Positions 1 through 10,017 are shown, counted from the stretch's first letter. The stretch is DNA of 64,000 nucleotides from Luteimonas yindakuii (GCF_004803715.2 NZ_CP039383.2:1178001-1242000), one strand, 5' to 3'. The notes: generated by a model not told the origin, from the letters alone. A program made the numbers and translations.

Positions 1-1187
1 GGGCCGGGCGGCGCCTGCGGCGGCAGAAGTTCGATTTCCCGGTGGCGCACGACGCCGACTGGGTGGCCTGGCAGCAGTTCGGCATCGAGGCCTGGCCGAC
101 GGTGGTACTGCTCGATGGCGACGGCCGGATCCGTGAGCGCGTGGTCGGCGAAGGCCCGATCCGCGAACTGGACATGCGCGTGAGCGAACTCGTTGCCGGC
201 CTGGTGCCGCGTTCGCGCAGCCCGCGGCCGATCGAGCTGCGCCGTGGCGGCGAGCCCGGCTTGCCCCTGCGTTTCCCGGTGGGCATCACCCTGTCGGGGG
301 GTTATCTCTATCTCGCCGACAGCAACCACCATCGCGTGCTCGAATGCGACCAGAGCGGGCGTGTCCTGCGCCAGTTCGGCAGTGGCGGCCCGGGCTTCAT
401 CGACGGCCCGATGGAGCTGGCGGCGTTCAACCGCCCGCATGGCATCGCCATCGAGCGCGACACCCTCTATGTCGCCGACAGCGGCAATCACGCGGTGCGC
501 CGCATCCAGCTGCGCACCGGTGATGTCGACACGGTGCTTGGCGCGGGGCGCCCCGGCAGCGCCGAGCCCGGCATCGTCGGCGATCCGCGTGCGGTGATCC
601 TCGACCAGCCACGCGCGGTGGCGCTGGCCGGCGGCCACCTGTACGTGGCCTGCGCCGGCGACAACCGTATCTGGGACCTCGACCTCGGCCAGCGCGAGCT
701 GTCGCTGCTGGCGGGCTCCGGCGCGCTCGACGTGATCGACGGCACCGGCGAGATGGCCGCGTTCGCCGAGCCGGTCGGGCTGACCGCGGTCCAGCAGGCG
801 GTGTACGTCGCCGATGCCGCCGGCTCCGCGATCCGCAGCATCAACGTGCGCACCCGCCAGGTGCAGACGCTGGTCGGGCAGGGCGCATGGGAATTCGGAC
901 GCGCCGACGGCCAGCGCGTGGACGCGCGGCTGCAGCAGCCGCAGGCGCTGGCCCTCGACCCCGATTCGCCGCGCCTGTGGATCGCCGACAGTGGCAACGA
1001 CGTGTTGCGCACCCTGCGCCTGGGTGGTGGCGAACTGACCACGTTCGAACTGCCGCGGCCGCTGCATGGCCCGTCCGGGCTCGCGGTGGCCGATGGGGTG
1101 GTGTGGATCGCCGATACCGATGCGCATGCGGTGCTGCGGCTGGATACGCGCGACGGCACGATGAGCCACGTGCCCATTGGCGAATGA
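1..1187 (+). CDS. Thioredoxin-like/NHL-repeat protein, 5' end outside window
   Basis: The reading frame is open to the left edge (frame of position 3), so the start and the N-terminal half of the first domain are missing. The first ~60 visible residues look like the C-terminal half of a thioredoxin/TlpA fold, including the cis-proline segment AWPTVVLLD. The rest is a run of NHL beta-propeller repeats, each carrying a LYVADSGNH-like motif (near 305, 465, 640, 805, 975 and 1105). This is the domain order of NHLRC2-like proteins. The redox motif, if present, lies upstream. Function is unknown; NHL propellers usually mediate binding. It ends 16 bp before the chosen uvrC start. Family assignment is good, biological role open. 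Confidence 0.8.
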   Translation, partial: AGRRLRRQKFDFPVAHDADWVAWQQFGIEAWPTVVLLDGDGRIRERVVGEGPIRELDMRVSELVAGLVPRSRSPRPIELRRGGEPGLPLRFPVGITLSGGYLYLADSNHHRVLECDQSGRVLRQFGSGGPGFIDGPMELAAFNRPHGIAIERDTLYVADSGNHAVRRIQLRTGDVDTVLGAGRPGSAEPGIVGDPRAVILDQPRAVALAGGHLYVACAGDNRIWDLDLGQRELSLLAGSGALDVIDGTGEMAAFAEPVGLTAVQQAVYVADAAGSAIRSINVRTRQVQTLVGQGAWEFGRADGQRVDARLQQPQALALDPDSPRLWIADSGNDVLRTLRLGGGELTTFELPRPLHGPSGLAVADGVVWIADTDAHAVLRLDTRDGTMSHVPIGE

Positions 1188-1203
1188 CGGCAGTGGGCGG
1201 CGC

Positions 1204-3135
1204 ATGAGCCCGCGCAGGACCGCTGAGGGCAGCGGAAGCTTCGACGGCAAGGCGTACGTCAGCACCCTGAGCACCGCGCCCGGTGTCTACCGGATGCTCG
1301 CCGCCGACGGGGCCGTGCTGTACGTCGGCAAGGCCGCCTCGCTGCGCAAGCGGGTGGCCAACTACTTCAGCGGCGCGCCGAAGCCGACGCGGATCATGTC
1401 GATGGTCTCGCAGATCGCGGCCATCGAAGTCACCGCCACGCGCACCGAAGCGGAAGCACTGCTGCTGGAAAACCAGCTGATCAAGTCGCTCAAGCCGCGT
1501 TACAACGTGATGCTGCGCGACGACAAGAGCTACCCGTACGTGCTGCTGACCGGTGACGAGTGGCCGCGGCTGGCGTTCCATCGTGGCCCGCGTTCGATGC
1601 CCGGCCGCTACTTCGGGCCGTATCCCAGCGCCAGCAGCGTGCGCGAGACGCTCAACGTCATGCACAAGCTGTTCCGCCTGCGCAACTGCGAGGACAGCGT
1701 GTTCCGCAACCGCTCGCGGCCGTGCCTGCAGTACCAGATCGGCCGCTGCAGTGCGCCCTGCGTGAACCTGGTCGACCCGCAGGAGTACGCACAGGCCGTG
1801 CATCGCGCCGGCCTGTTCCTCGACGGGCGCAGCAGCGAGCTCAACGAGGAACTCGCGCAGGCCATGGAGCAGGCGTCGGAAGCGCTGGAGTTCGAGCGCG
1901 CCGCGGCCCTGCGCGACCTCATCGCCACCATCCGCGGTCTGCAGGCGCGCCAGTATGTCGACGGCAGCATCGCCGACCTCGATGTGCTGGCCTGCACGAT
2001 GCAGGGCAGCCAAGCCTGCGTGATGCTGCTGGCCTTCCGCGACGGCCGCAATCTGGGCACCCGGGCATTCTTCCCGCGCACCGCCGGCAGCGAGGACCCG
2101 GCCGAGGTGCTGGCGGCGTTCGTTTCGCAGTACTACGCCGAACAGCTGCCGCCACGCGAGATCGTGCTCGACCGCGCGATCGAGGATGTCGCCCTGTTGC
2201 AGGAGGCGTTCTCCATCAACGCGGGGCGCCGCGTGCAGATCAAGACCAGCGTACGCAGCGAACGCGCCGGTTACGTCGAGCTGGTGCGTCGCAACGCGGC
2301 GCTGTCTCTCGCTGCCCGCATCGACAGCCAGTCGGCGCAGCAGGCCCGGCTCGAAGCCTTGCGCGAACTGCTCGGCATGGAGTCCGCGCCCCGGCGCATC
2401 GAATGCTTCGACATCAGCCACACCATGGGCGAGGCCACGGTGGCGTCATGCGTGGTGTTCGATGGCGAAGGCCCGGTGCGCTCGCAGTACCGGCGCTACA
2501 ACATCACCGGCGTGGTGCCCGGCGACGACTACGCCGCCATGCACCAGGCGCTGACCCGGCGCTTCCGCCGCGCTGCGGCGGCGCTGGGCACGCTGCCGGA
2601 CGCGGCGGGCGAGGGCGTCGAGACCAAGGCCCCGGCACCCCGCGACGCGGTACTGCCCGACGTACTGCTGATCGACGGTGGCGCCGGCCAGGTGGCGCAG
2701 GCGCGCGATGTGATGCAGTCGCTGGGCATCCCGGCGCGCAGCGCAGCCAATCCCGAGGGCGTGCTGCTGGTGGGCGTGGCCAAGGGCGAGGCGCGCAAGG
2801 CGGGGCACGAGACCCTGCTGCTGCCGGATGGCCGCGAACTCAAGCCGGGACCGGACTCGGCGGGGCTGCAGCTGGTGCAGCAGGTGCGCGATGAGGCGCA
2901 TCGTTTCGCGATCACCGGGCACCGCGGCCGCCGACAGAAGGCGCGCAGCGTGAGCCGGCTCGAGGATATTCCCGGCATTGGCCCGCGCAGACGCGCTAAC
3001 CTGTTGCGGCATTTCGGCGGACTCGCCGGCCTCAAGGCCGCCGGTGCCGAGGAGATCGCGCAGGTCGAAGGCGTCAATGCCGCGCTCGCGCGACGCATCT
3101 ACGACAGCCTGCACGGCACCGATTCCGCGACCTGA
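1204..3135 (+). CDS. uvrC: UvrABC system protein C (excinuclease subunit)
   Basis: UvrC makes the two incisions around bulky DNA lesions in nucleotide excision repair, working with UvrA and UvrB. The 643-residue protein has a GIY-YIG nuclease domain at about 24-105 (PGVYRM, LYVGKA), a UVR domain for UvrB contact at about 205-240, an RNase H-like second nuclease (ECFDISHTMGE) and a C-terminal helix-hairpin-helix pair (IPGIGPRRRANLL). The ATG at 1204 is preferred because it aligns with the family N terminus. An in-frame ATG at 1177 would overlap the upstream gene by 11 bp and add nine residues. pgsA follows 4 bp after the stop, the same pairing as in E. coli. Confidence 0.97.
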   Translation: MSPRRTAEGSGSFDGKAYVSTLSTAPGVYRMLAADGAVLYVGKAASLRKRVANYFSGAPKPTRIMSMVSQIAAIEVTATRTEAEALLLENQLIKSLKPRYNVMLRDDKSYPYVLLTGDEWPRLAFHRGPRSMPGRYFGPYPSASSVRETLNVMHKLFRLRNCEDSVFRNRSRPCLQYQIGRCSAPCVNLVDPQEYAQAVHRAGLFLDGRSSELNEELAQAMEQASEALEFERAAALRDLIATIRGLQARQYVDGSIADLDVLACTMQGSQACVMLLAFRDGRNLGTRAFFPRTAGSEDPAEVLAAFVSQYYAEQLPPREIVLDRAIEDVALLQEAFSINAGRRVQIKTSVRSERAGYVELVRRNAALSLAARIDSQSAQQARLEALRELLGMESAPRRIECFDISHTMGEATVASCVVFDGEGPVRSQYRRYNITGVVPGDDYAAMHQALTRRFRRAAAALGTLPDAAGEGVETKAPAPRDAVLPDVLLIDGGAGQVAQARDVMQSLGIPARSAANPEGVLLVGVAKGEARKAGHETLLLPDGRELKPGPDSAGLQLVQQVRDEAHRFAITGHRGRRQKARSVSRLEDIPGIGPRRRANLLRHFGGLAGLKAAGAEEIAQVEGVNAALARRIYDSLHGTDSAT

Positions 3136-3139
3136 CCCG

Positions 3140-3784
3140 ATGAAGCTCACCGTTCCCACCTGGCTCACCCTGCTGCGGATCCTGATGATCCCGCTGCTGG
3201 TGATCGTCTTCTATCTGCCGTTCAAGTGGACCAACTTCGCCTCCGCGGCGATCTTCGGGCTGGCGGCCATCACCGACTGGCTGGATGGCTGGATCGCGCG
3301 CCGCTACCACCAGTCGTCCGCGTTCGGCGCCTTCCTCGACCCGGTGGCCGACAAGTTGATGGTCGCGGTGGCGCTGTTCCTGATCGTGCAGGGGCATCCC
3401 ACACCGTGGATGGCGTTCTGGGCGGCGGTGATCGTGGGTCGGGAGATCGCGGTGTCGGCGCTGCGCGAGTGGATGGCCGCACTCGGCCAGCGCGCCACCG
3501 TGCGGGTCGCCGCGATCGGCAAGTTCAAGACCGTGGTGCAGATGGTCGCGCTGCTGTGCCTGCTGTACTCGGTGACACCGGATCGGCCGGCGCGCGCGAT
3601 GCCGTGGATGGGCGAACCGGTGTTCGTGATCGGTGACTGGCTGCTCGCCGCTGCCGCACTGCTGACCCTGTGGTCGGGCTTCCTTTACCTGCGCGCGGCG
3701 TGGCCGGTACTGATGGAAAGCGAACAGAAAGGTGTTGACACCACCCGAAGTCAGGTTAGAATTTCGTCTCCACCGCGGGAATAG
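3140..3784 (+). CDS. pgsA: CDP-diacylglycerol-glycerol-3-phosphate 3-phosphatidyltransferase
   Basis: PgsA is an inner-membrane enzyme that condenses CDP-diacylglycerol with glycerol-3-phosphate, the committed step to phosphatidylglycerol and cardiolipin. The 214-residue product shows the full CDP-alcohol phosphotransferase signature (DWLDGWIAR, then G-x3-D-x3-D in GAFLDPVAD) and several hydrophobic helices. It is about 30 residues longer than E. coli PgsA. The hydrophilic C-terminal tail is encoded over the tRNA-Gly promoter, and the TAG stop (3782-3784) lies inside the tRNA-Gly gene. The tail may therefore be a by-product of the overlap. The ATG at 3140 lies 4 bp after uvrC, suggesting co-transcription. 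Confidence 0.96.
   Translation: MKLTVPTWLTLLRILMIPLLVIVFYLPFKWTNFASAAIFGLAAITDWLDGWIARRYHQSSAFGAFLDPVADKLMVAVALFLIVQGHPTPWMAFWAAVIVGREIAVSALREWMAALGQRATVRVAAIGKFKTVVQMVALLCLLYSVTPDRPARAMPWMGEPVFVIGDWLLAAAALLTLWSGFLYLRAAWPVLMESEQKGVDTTRSQVRISSPPRE
3735..3762 (+). promoter_or_regulatory. Sigma-70 promoter for the tRNA cluster
   Basis: A perfect -35 hexamer TTGACA (3735-3740) and a five-of-six -10 hexamer TAGAAT (3757-3762) are separated by 16 bp. Transcription would start near 3769, a few bases before tRNA-Gly. Both hexamers lie inside the pgsA reading frame. This is the best promoter match noticed in the window. Confidence 0.8.
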
Positions 3785-3850
3785 CTCAGTTGGTAGAGCG
3801 CAACCTTGCCAAGGTTGAGGTCGAGGGTTCGAGCCCCTTTTCCCGCTCCA
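3775..3850 (+). tRNA. glyW: tRNA-Gly (GCC)
   Basis: The 76-nt sequence folds as a cloverleaf with a 7-bp acceptor stem (GCGGGAA with TTCCCGC), an anticodon stem CAACC/GGTTG around the loop TTGCCAA (anticodon GCC), a GGTTCGA T-loop region and an encoded CCA. Its first ten bases overlap the end of pgsA. Position after pgsA and before tRNA-Cys matches E. coli glyW. Confidence 0.98.
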
Positions 3851-3858
3851 GATTCCAC

Positions 3859-3886
3859 AAGACCCCGCTTGCGGGGTCTTGTTTTA
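3859..3886 (+). terminator. Rho-independent terminator after tRNA-Gly
   Basis: A perfect 10-bp stem (AAGACCCCGC / GCGGGGTCTT) with a TT loop ends at 3880 and is followed by GTTTTA. Its position just after the tRNA CCA suggests that tRNA-Gly is released separately, or partly so, from the two downstream tRNAs. Confidence 0.8.
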
Positions 3887-3932
3887 TCCGCGAAGTGCAC
3901 CGGTTTTCCGCTAGACTTCGCACCGCGTCACC

Positions 3933-4006
3933 GGCCTGGTGGCAGAGTGGTTATGCAGCGGACTGCAAATCCGCGTACGCCGGTTCAATTCCGACCCAGG
4001 CCTCCA
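3933..4006 (+). tRNA. cysT: tRNA-Cys (GCA)
   Basis: The 74-nt cloverleaf has the acceptor stem GGCCTGG/CCAGGCC, discriminator T, encoded CCA, and anticodon stem GCGGA/TCCGC around CTGCAAA (anticodon GCA). It is the second tRNA of the conserved Gly-Cys-Leu trio. A TAGACT hexamer at 3912-3917 could be its -10 element, but no matching -35 was found. Confidence 0.97.
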
Positions 4007-4083
4007 GAACAACGGCGCCGGCCGAAGGCCGCCAGCCTTGCTCCTCCACCGCATGCGCGACACGCCGGCGGAGTGTGAGCCCG

Positions 4084-4106
4084 GAGACCCGCGCAAGCGG
4101 GTCTTC
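4084..4106 (+). terminator. Possible terminator after tRNA-Cys
   Basis: The stem AGACCCGC/GCGGGTCT closes a GCAA tetraloop at 4085-4104. The following T tract is short (TCTGCGTT), so termination may be weak or the hairpin may instead be a processing signal. Confidence 0.5.
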
Positions 4107-4272
4107 TGCGTTGCGGGGTCCGCTCCGGCACGTACATATCGCGTCGGTTCCGTCCGCTCCACGAGCGGATGCCGGAGCATGCGCAAAGCCCCATGCGGCG
4201 TGTATGCAGCGACCACCACGCGGCGTTGCGTGCTTCCGCTGCCGGCCGCGGTCAGGCACGCTATGCGCGCAT

Positions 4273-4359
4273 GCCCGGATGGCGAAACTGGTAAACGCAG
4301 CAGACTTAAAATCTGCCGGTCGCAAGGCCTTCCGGGTTCGATCCCCGGTCCGGGCACCA
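4273..4359 (+). tRNA. leuZ: tRNA-Leu (TAA)
   Basis: The 87-nt class II tRNA has acceptor stem GCCCGGA/TCCGGGC, discriminator A, encoded CCA, a long variable arm and anticodon stem GCAGA/TCTGC around CTTAAAA (anticodon TAA). Anticodon and position match E. coli leuZ. Confidence 0.97.
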
Positions 4360-4379
4360 TCCTCGAGAAAGGCGATCCC

Positions 4380-5666
<1,287 letters not shown>

Positions 5667-5772
5667 CACCGGCTGCGCGTGCGGCAGCCCTCGCAAACTC
5701 CGCCGTGATCCGGGCGACCGCCGGCAGGTGTGTGCTGCATGGCGATGACGGCGTCGTCGGTAGACTGCACGC

Positions 5773-7407
5773 ATGAGCACATCGATCCCTTCCGGCCTCG
5801 GTCGTTACTTCGCGTGGTGGGCGTCGATCGCCCTGGCCCTTGTCAGCATCGGCCTGGCCTTCGCGTGGCCGCAGTGGTGGTGGGGCGCAGCCATCGGCGG
5901 CGTGCTGGCGGCGATCGGCACGGTCGACGTGTTGCAGAAGCGCAGCACCCTGCGCCGCAACTATCCGCTGCTGGCGCACTTCCGCTATGGCCTGGAATCC
6001 ATCGGCCCGGAGATGCGGCAGTACTTCATCGAGGGCGATACCGCCGAGGTGCCGTTCTCGCGCCAGCAGCGAGCGCTGGTCTACCAGCGTGCGAAGTCGG
6101 TCAGCGACGTGCGGCCGTTCGGCTCGCAGCAGAGCGTGTACGCGGTGGACTTCGAATGGATCAACCATTCGTTGCGCCCGGTGCACCTCGAGGAGCATGA
6201 CTTCCGCGTCGAGGTCGGCACGGGCTGTGCGCTGCCGTATTCGGCCAGCGTGTTCAACATCTCGGCGATGAGCTTCGGTTCGCTGTCGGCCAACGCGATC
6301 CTCGCGCTCAACGCCGGCGCGAAGGCGGGTGGCTTCTACCACGACACCGGCGAGGGCTCGATCTCGCGCCACCATCGCGTGCACGGTGGCGACCTGGTGT
6401 GGGAGATCGGCTCCGGCTACTTCGGTTGCCGCAACGCGTCGGGCCTGTTCGATCCGGGCCGGTTCGCCGCCAACGCGCAGGATCCGCAGGTGCGGATGAT
6501 CGAACTCAAGCTGTCGCAGGGTGCCAAGCCCGGCAAGGGCGGGTTGCTGCCGGCCGCCAAGGTGACCGCGGAGATCGCCGAGGCGCGCGGTGTGCTGCCG
6601 GGCGTGGACTGCATCTCGCCGTCCCATCATTCCGCGTTCGATACGCCGATCGGGCTGCTGGAATTCATCGCGAAGATGCGTGAGCTGTCAGGCGGCAAGC
6701 CCACCGGCTTCAAGCTCGCCATCGGTCATCCGTGGGAATGGATGGGCATCGCCAAGGCCATGCTGGAAACCGGGCTGGTGCCCGATTTCATCGTCGTCGA
6801 TGGTGCCGAAGGCGGCACCGGCGCGGCGCCGGCGGAGTTCATCGACCACGTCGGCGTGCCGATGCACGAGGGGCTGATGCTGGTGCACAACACCCTGGTC
6901 GGCATCGGCCTGCGCGAGCGCGTGCGTATCGCCGCGGCAGGCCGCATCACCAGTGCGTTCGATATCGCGCGTACGCTGGCCATGGGCGCGGACTGGTGCA
7001 ACTCCGCGCGCGGCTTCATGTTCGCGCTGGGCTGCATCCAGGCCCAGAGCTGCCACAACGACCGCTGTCCCACCGGTGTCGCGACGCAGGACCCGACGCG
7101 CTGGAAGCAGCTCGACGTCCACGACAAGGGGCTGCGCGTACAGCGTTACCACGAGAACACGTTGCGCGCGTTGCGCGACCTGATTTCCGCCGCCGGGCTC
7201 TCGCATCCGGCGCAGATCTGCCCGGAGCACATCCTGCGCCGGGTCTCGCCGACAGAGATCAGTTCGCTTTCGGCCCTGTACCGCTTCCTCGAGCCCGGCG
7301 AACTGCTGCACGGCGAGCCGCAACATGCGGTGTTCCGTACGTTCTGGGCAGGGGCCCGCAGCGATTCCTTCGCCCCGCCGGAGCGCGTGGGCGCCTACCG
7401 GCGGTAG
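5773..7407 (+). CDS. Membrane-anchored FMN-binding glutamate-synthase-domain protein
   Basis: The 544-residue protein has one or two transmembrane helices in residues 10-55. A glutamate synthase central/FMN barrel domain follows (GGTGAAPAEF, AAGRITSAFDIA), with a cysteine cluster C-x5-C-x4-C in CIQAQSCHNDRC matching the 3Fe-4S ligands of GltB. The glutaminase and C-terminal GltB domains are absent, and no gltD partner is near. It is likely a flavin/iron-sulfur oxidoreductase at the inner face of the membrane; the substrate is unknown and glutamate synthase activity should not be assumed. It converges with phoH, with a 24-bp gap. Confidence 0.85.
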   Translation: MSTSIPSGLGRYFAWWASIALALVSIGLAFAWPQWWWGAAIGGVLAAIGTVDVLQKRSTLRRNYPLLAHFRYGLESIGPEMRQYFIEGDTAEVPFSRQQRALVYQRAKSVSDVRPFGSQQSVYAVDFEWINHSLRPVHLEEHDFRVEVGTGCALPYSASVFNISAMSFGSLSANAILALNAGAKAGGFYHDTGEGSISRHHRVHGGDLVWEIGSGYFGCRNASGLFDPGRFAANAQDPQVRMIELKLSQGAKPGKGGLLPAAKVTAEIAEARGVLPGVDCISPSHHSAFDTPIGLLEFIAKMRELSGGKPTGFKLAIGHPWEWMGIAKAMLETGLVPDFIVVDGAEGGTGAAPAEFIDHVGVPMHEGLMLVHNTLVGIGLRERVRIAAAGRITSAFDIARTLAMGADWCNSARGFMFALGCIQAQSCHNDRCPTGVATQDPTRWKQLDVHDKGLRVQRYHENTLRALRDLISAAGLSHPAQICPEHILRRVSPTEISSLSALYRFLEPGELLHGEPQHAVFRTFWAGARSDSFAPPERVGAYRR

Positions 7408-7431
7408 TGGAGGGCAGGGCGCACGCGCGGC

Positions 7432-8838
7432 CTACAGGACTTCGGACGCGTAATCCGCCAGCCGCGAACGTTCGCCACGGCGCAGGGTGATGTGCGCGCT
7501 GTGCGCCCAGGCCTTGAAGCGGTCCACCGCATAGGTGAGGCCGGACGTCGTTTCGGTGAGGTAGGGCGTGTCGATCTGTTCGACGTTGCCCAGGCAGACG
7601 ATCTTGGTGCCCGGGCCGGCGCGGGTGATCAGCGTCTTCATCTGCTTGGGCGTCAGGTTCTGCGCCTCGTCGAGGATCAGCCAGCGCGACAGGAAGGTGC
7701 GCCCGCGCATGAAGTTCATCGAGCGGATCTTGATGCGGCTGGCGAGCAGGTCGTTGGTCGCCTGCCGGCCCCAGCTGCCGCCTTCCTGGTTGTGGGTGAG
7801 CACCTCCAGGTTGTCGGTCAGCGCGCCCATCCACGGCGTCATCTTTTCCTCCTCGGTGCCGGGCAGGAAGCCGATGTCCTCGCCGACGCTGACCGTGGCG
7901 CGGGTCATGATGATCTCGCGGTAACGCTGCTGGTCCATCACCTGCGCAAGCCCCGCGGCCAGCGCCAGCAGCGTCTTGCCGGTGCCGGCGGTGCCGAGCA
8001 GGGTGACGAAGTCGATCTCCGGATCCATCAGCGCGTTGAGCGCGAAGTTCTGTTCGCGGTTGCGTGCCGAGATTCCCCACACCGAATGCTGCGGGGTGCG
8101 GAAGTCGTCGACGATCTGCAGCACGGCGCGATCGCCCTCCACGCGGGCAACGCGGAACTCCGCATCCTCGTCGCCGGGGAGATAGAGGAACTGGTTGGGG
8201 TGCCAGTCGTCATCCCCGCCCACGCGCACCTCGTAGAAGGTGCGGCCGCGATCGGTCCACGACTTCAGGTCCTTGCCGGAGCGCTCCCAGAAGTCCTCGT
8301 GCAGTGCGGTGGCACCGGTGTAGAGCAGGCTGAAATCATCGAGCGCGCGGTCGTTCTCGTAATCCTCGCTGGGGATCCCGGCGATCGCCGCCTTGATCCG
8401 CAGGTTGATGTCCTTGGAGATGAACACCACCGGGATGTCCGGCGATTCGCGGCGCAGCGCGAGGATCGCGCCCAGGATGCGGTTGTCGGGCGCCACCGCG
8501 CCGAACGAGGCCTTGTCTTCGCTCGGCACCGTGGTCTGGAAGCGCAGGCAGCCGGTACTGGCCACCCCGCGCAGCTGCACCGCGCCCGGACGGTTGAGGG
8601 TGAGGCCGGTCGCGATGTGCCCGGCGCCCTGGTCCTCGATCAGCTCGTTGATGAAGCGGCTGACCTGGCGTGCGTTGCGGCTGGCTTCGGAGGTGCCCTT
8701 CTTGCCGTTGTCGAGTTCCTCGATGACCTGCATCGGCAGGTAGACATCATGTTCCTCGAAGCGGAACAGCGCCGTCGGGTCGTGCATCAGCACGTTGGTG
8801 TCGAGCACGTAGATCCGCTTGCCCTTGGTCATCATCAT
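7432..8838 (-). CDS. PIN domain-PhoH ATPase fusion (PhoH2-like)
   Basis: The 468-residue protein joins an N-terminal PIN ribonuclease domain (YVLDTNVLMHDP, acidic residues toward residue 150) to a C-terminal PhoH ATPase domain with Walker A GTAGTGKT near residue 285 and Walker B LILDEAQN. Characterised PhoH2 proteins unwind and cleave RNA, so an RNA-processing role is inferred. The start is taken at the first of three consecutive ATGs (8838). A longer open frame to 8985 runs through non-conserved sequence. It is probably not strictly co-transcribed with prxQ, whose end lies 100 bp upstream. Confidence 0.9.
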   Translation of the reverse strand: MMMTKGKRIYVLDTNVLMHDPTALFRFEEHDVYLPMQVIEELDNGKKGTSEASRNARQVSRFINELIEDQGAGHIATGLTLNRPGAVQLRGVASTGCLRFQTTVPSEDKASFGAVAPDNRILGAILALRRESPDIPVVFISKDINLRIKAAIAGIPSEDYENDRALDDFSLLYTGATALHEDFWERSGKDLKSWTDRGRTFYEVRVGGDDDWHPNQFLYLPGDEDAEFRVARVEGDRAVLQIVDDFRTPQHSVWGISARNREQNFALNALMDPEIDFVTLLGTAGTGKTLLALAAGLAQVMDQQRYREIIMTRATVSVGEDIGFLPGTEEEKMTPWMGALTDNLEVLTHNQEGGSWGRQATNDLLASRIKIRSMNFMRGRTFLSRWLILDEAQNLTPKQMKTLITRAGPGTKIVCLGNVEQIDTPYLTETTSGLTYAVDRFKAWAHSAHITLRRGERSRLADYASEVL

Positions 8839-8938
8839 CGACGGTGTCCGTGTGGGAGGAAGGGTGTGGAGCGCGCGCAGCCGCAGGCCGCCACGGCCCG
8901 CTGGGCGGGGCGGCGACACGTGGCCGATGCGTGGGGAA

Positions 8939-9442
8939 TCACTGGGCGCGGGCCGCCTGCAGGGCGTCCAGCACGGCCTGTGCATGGCCGGGCACGCGCA
9001 CCTTGCGCCAGGCCTCGCGGATGCGCCCGTCGGGATCGATCAGGAACGTGCTGCGCTCGATGCCGAGCACCTTGCGCCCGTACATGTTCTTCTCGCGGAT
9101 GACGTCGAACGCGCGACACAGCACTTCGTCGGCATCGCTGACCAGGGCGAAGCGGAAGTCCTGCTTCGCGCAGAAGTTGTCGTGCGACTTCACCGAATCG
9201 CGCGACACGCCGAGGATGCTCGCGCCCAGCGCCTCGAACTCCGGCAGCAGCGCGTTGAAGTCGAGGCCTTCGGTGGTGCAGCCGGGCGTCGAATCCTTCG
9301 GATAGAAATAGATCACCAGCCAGCGACCGGCGTAATCGCCGAGGGTCGCCTGCGCGCCGCCGGACAGTGCCAACGGCAGGTCGAGGGTGGCACGGTCGAG
9401 CGTGTCGCCTGGGTTCATTCCGTTTCCGTCAAGCGTGGCCAT
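8939..9442 (-). CDS. bcp: Thiol peroxidase PrxQ (bacterioferritin comigratory protein)
   Basis: PrxQ reduces hydrogen peroxide and organic hydroperoxides, using thioredoxin as reductant. In the 167-residue frame the peroxidatic cysteine is in STPGCTTEG (Cys55). The usual second cysteine five residues on is missing. Instead Cys91 (NFCAKQDF) lies 36 residues downstream, the spacing known for the atypical two-cysteine Xanthomonas PrxQ. An alternative ATG at 9418 would start at MNPGD and shorten the protein by eight residues. The gene follows gcvR by 8 bp and is likely co-transcribed with it, an arrangement also seen in other gammaproteobacteria. Confidence 0.93.
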   Translation of the reverse strand: MATLDGNGMNPGDTLDRATLDLPLALSGGAQATLGDYAGRWLVIYFYPKDSTPGCTTEGLDFNALLPEFEALGASILGVSRDSVKSHDNFCAKQDFRFALVSDADEVLCRAFDVIREKNMYGRKVLGIERSTFLIDPDGRIREAWRKVRVPGHAQAVLDALQAARAQ

Positions 9443-9450
9443 GCCGCCGG

Positions 9451-10017
9451 TCAGAACTTCATCGGGTCCATGATCGCGTCCAGGTTCAGATGGTCGCAGA
9501 ACTCGAGGAAGTCATCGCGCAGCGCGGCGATGTGCATGTCCGCGGGCACGCCGATGGTGACCTGGGCGGAGAACATGTCCGCACCGGTCTGCATCGCGCG
9601 ATAGCGCGAGGAATGCAGGCTTTCGATGGTGATGCCCTGGCGGTCGAAGAAGTCCGCCAGCTGGAACAGGATGCCCGGCTTGTCGGCCGCGATGACCTCG
9701 ACCACGTACGGCAGCAGGTTGGACTGCATCGGCTTCGGGCCGGTGCGGTACCACACCAGCTTCAGGCCCTCGTCGCGATCCAGCCGCGACAGCATCGCCT
9801 CGAGCTTGGCCACCGCATCCCACGAACCCGTGGCCAGCGCGGTGACCGACACGTCGCGGCCGACGGTGGACAGGCGTGCGTCGACCATGTTGCAGCCGCT
9901 GTCGGCGATCCGCCGGCTCACCGCGAGCAGCGGCGAGTTCGGATGCGTCGTGTAGGCGTTGATCAGCAGGTGGTTCTCGTTCGGCGCAGGCCGGGAAGCG
10001 GGATCTGGATCGGTCAA
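9451..10017 (-). CDS. gcvR: Glycine cleavage system transcriptional repressor GcvR (ACT domains)
   Basis: GcvR is a two-ACT-domain protein that binds glycine and holds GcvA in its repressing state. The 188-residue product has a first ACT domain ([13 protein letters not shown]) and a second one ([21 protein letters not shown]). The start is uncertain. The open frame runs to 10110, but sequence before TTG at 10015-10017 looks non-conserved and the TTG gives a product of the usual size; no strong ribosome site is visible. It is divergent from dapA, as in E. coli, with about 160 bp between starts. Confidence 0.88.
   Translation of the reverse strand: MTDPDPASRPAPNENHLLINAYTTHPNSPLLAVSRRIADSGCNMVDARLSTVGRDVSVTALATGSWDAVAKLEAMLSRLDRDEGLKLVWYRTGPKPMQSNLLPYVVEVIAADKPGILFQLADFFDRQGITIESLHSSRYRAMQTGADMFSAQVTIGVPADMHIAALRDDFLEFCDHLNLDAIMDPMKF

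Noticed and set aside
3775..4359. Prophage or island insertion at the tRNA cluster
   Set aside because: No integrase, no duplicated tRNA end and no phage genes were seen next to the tRNAs. The order is conserved with E. coli.
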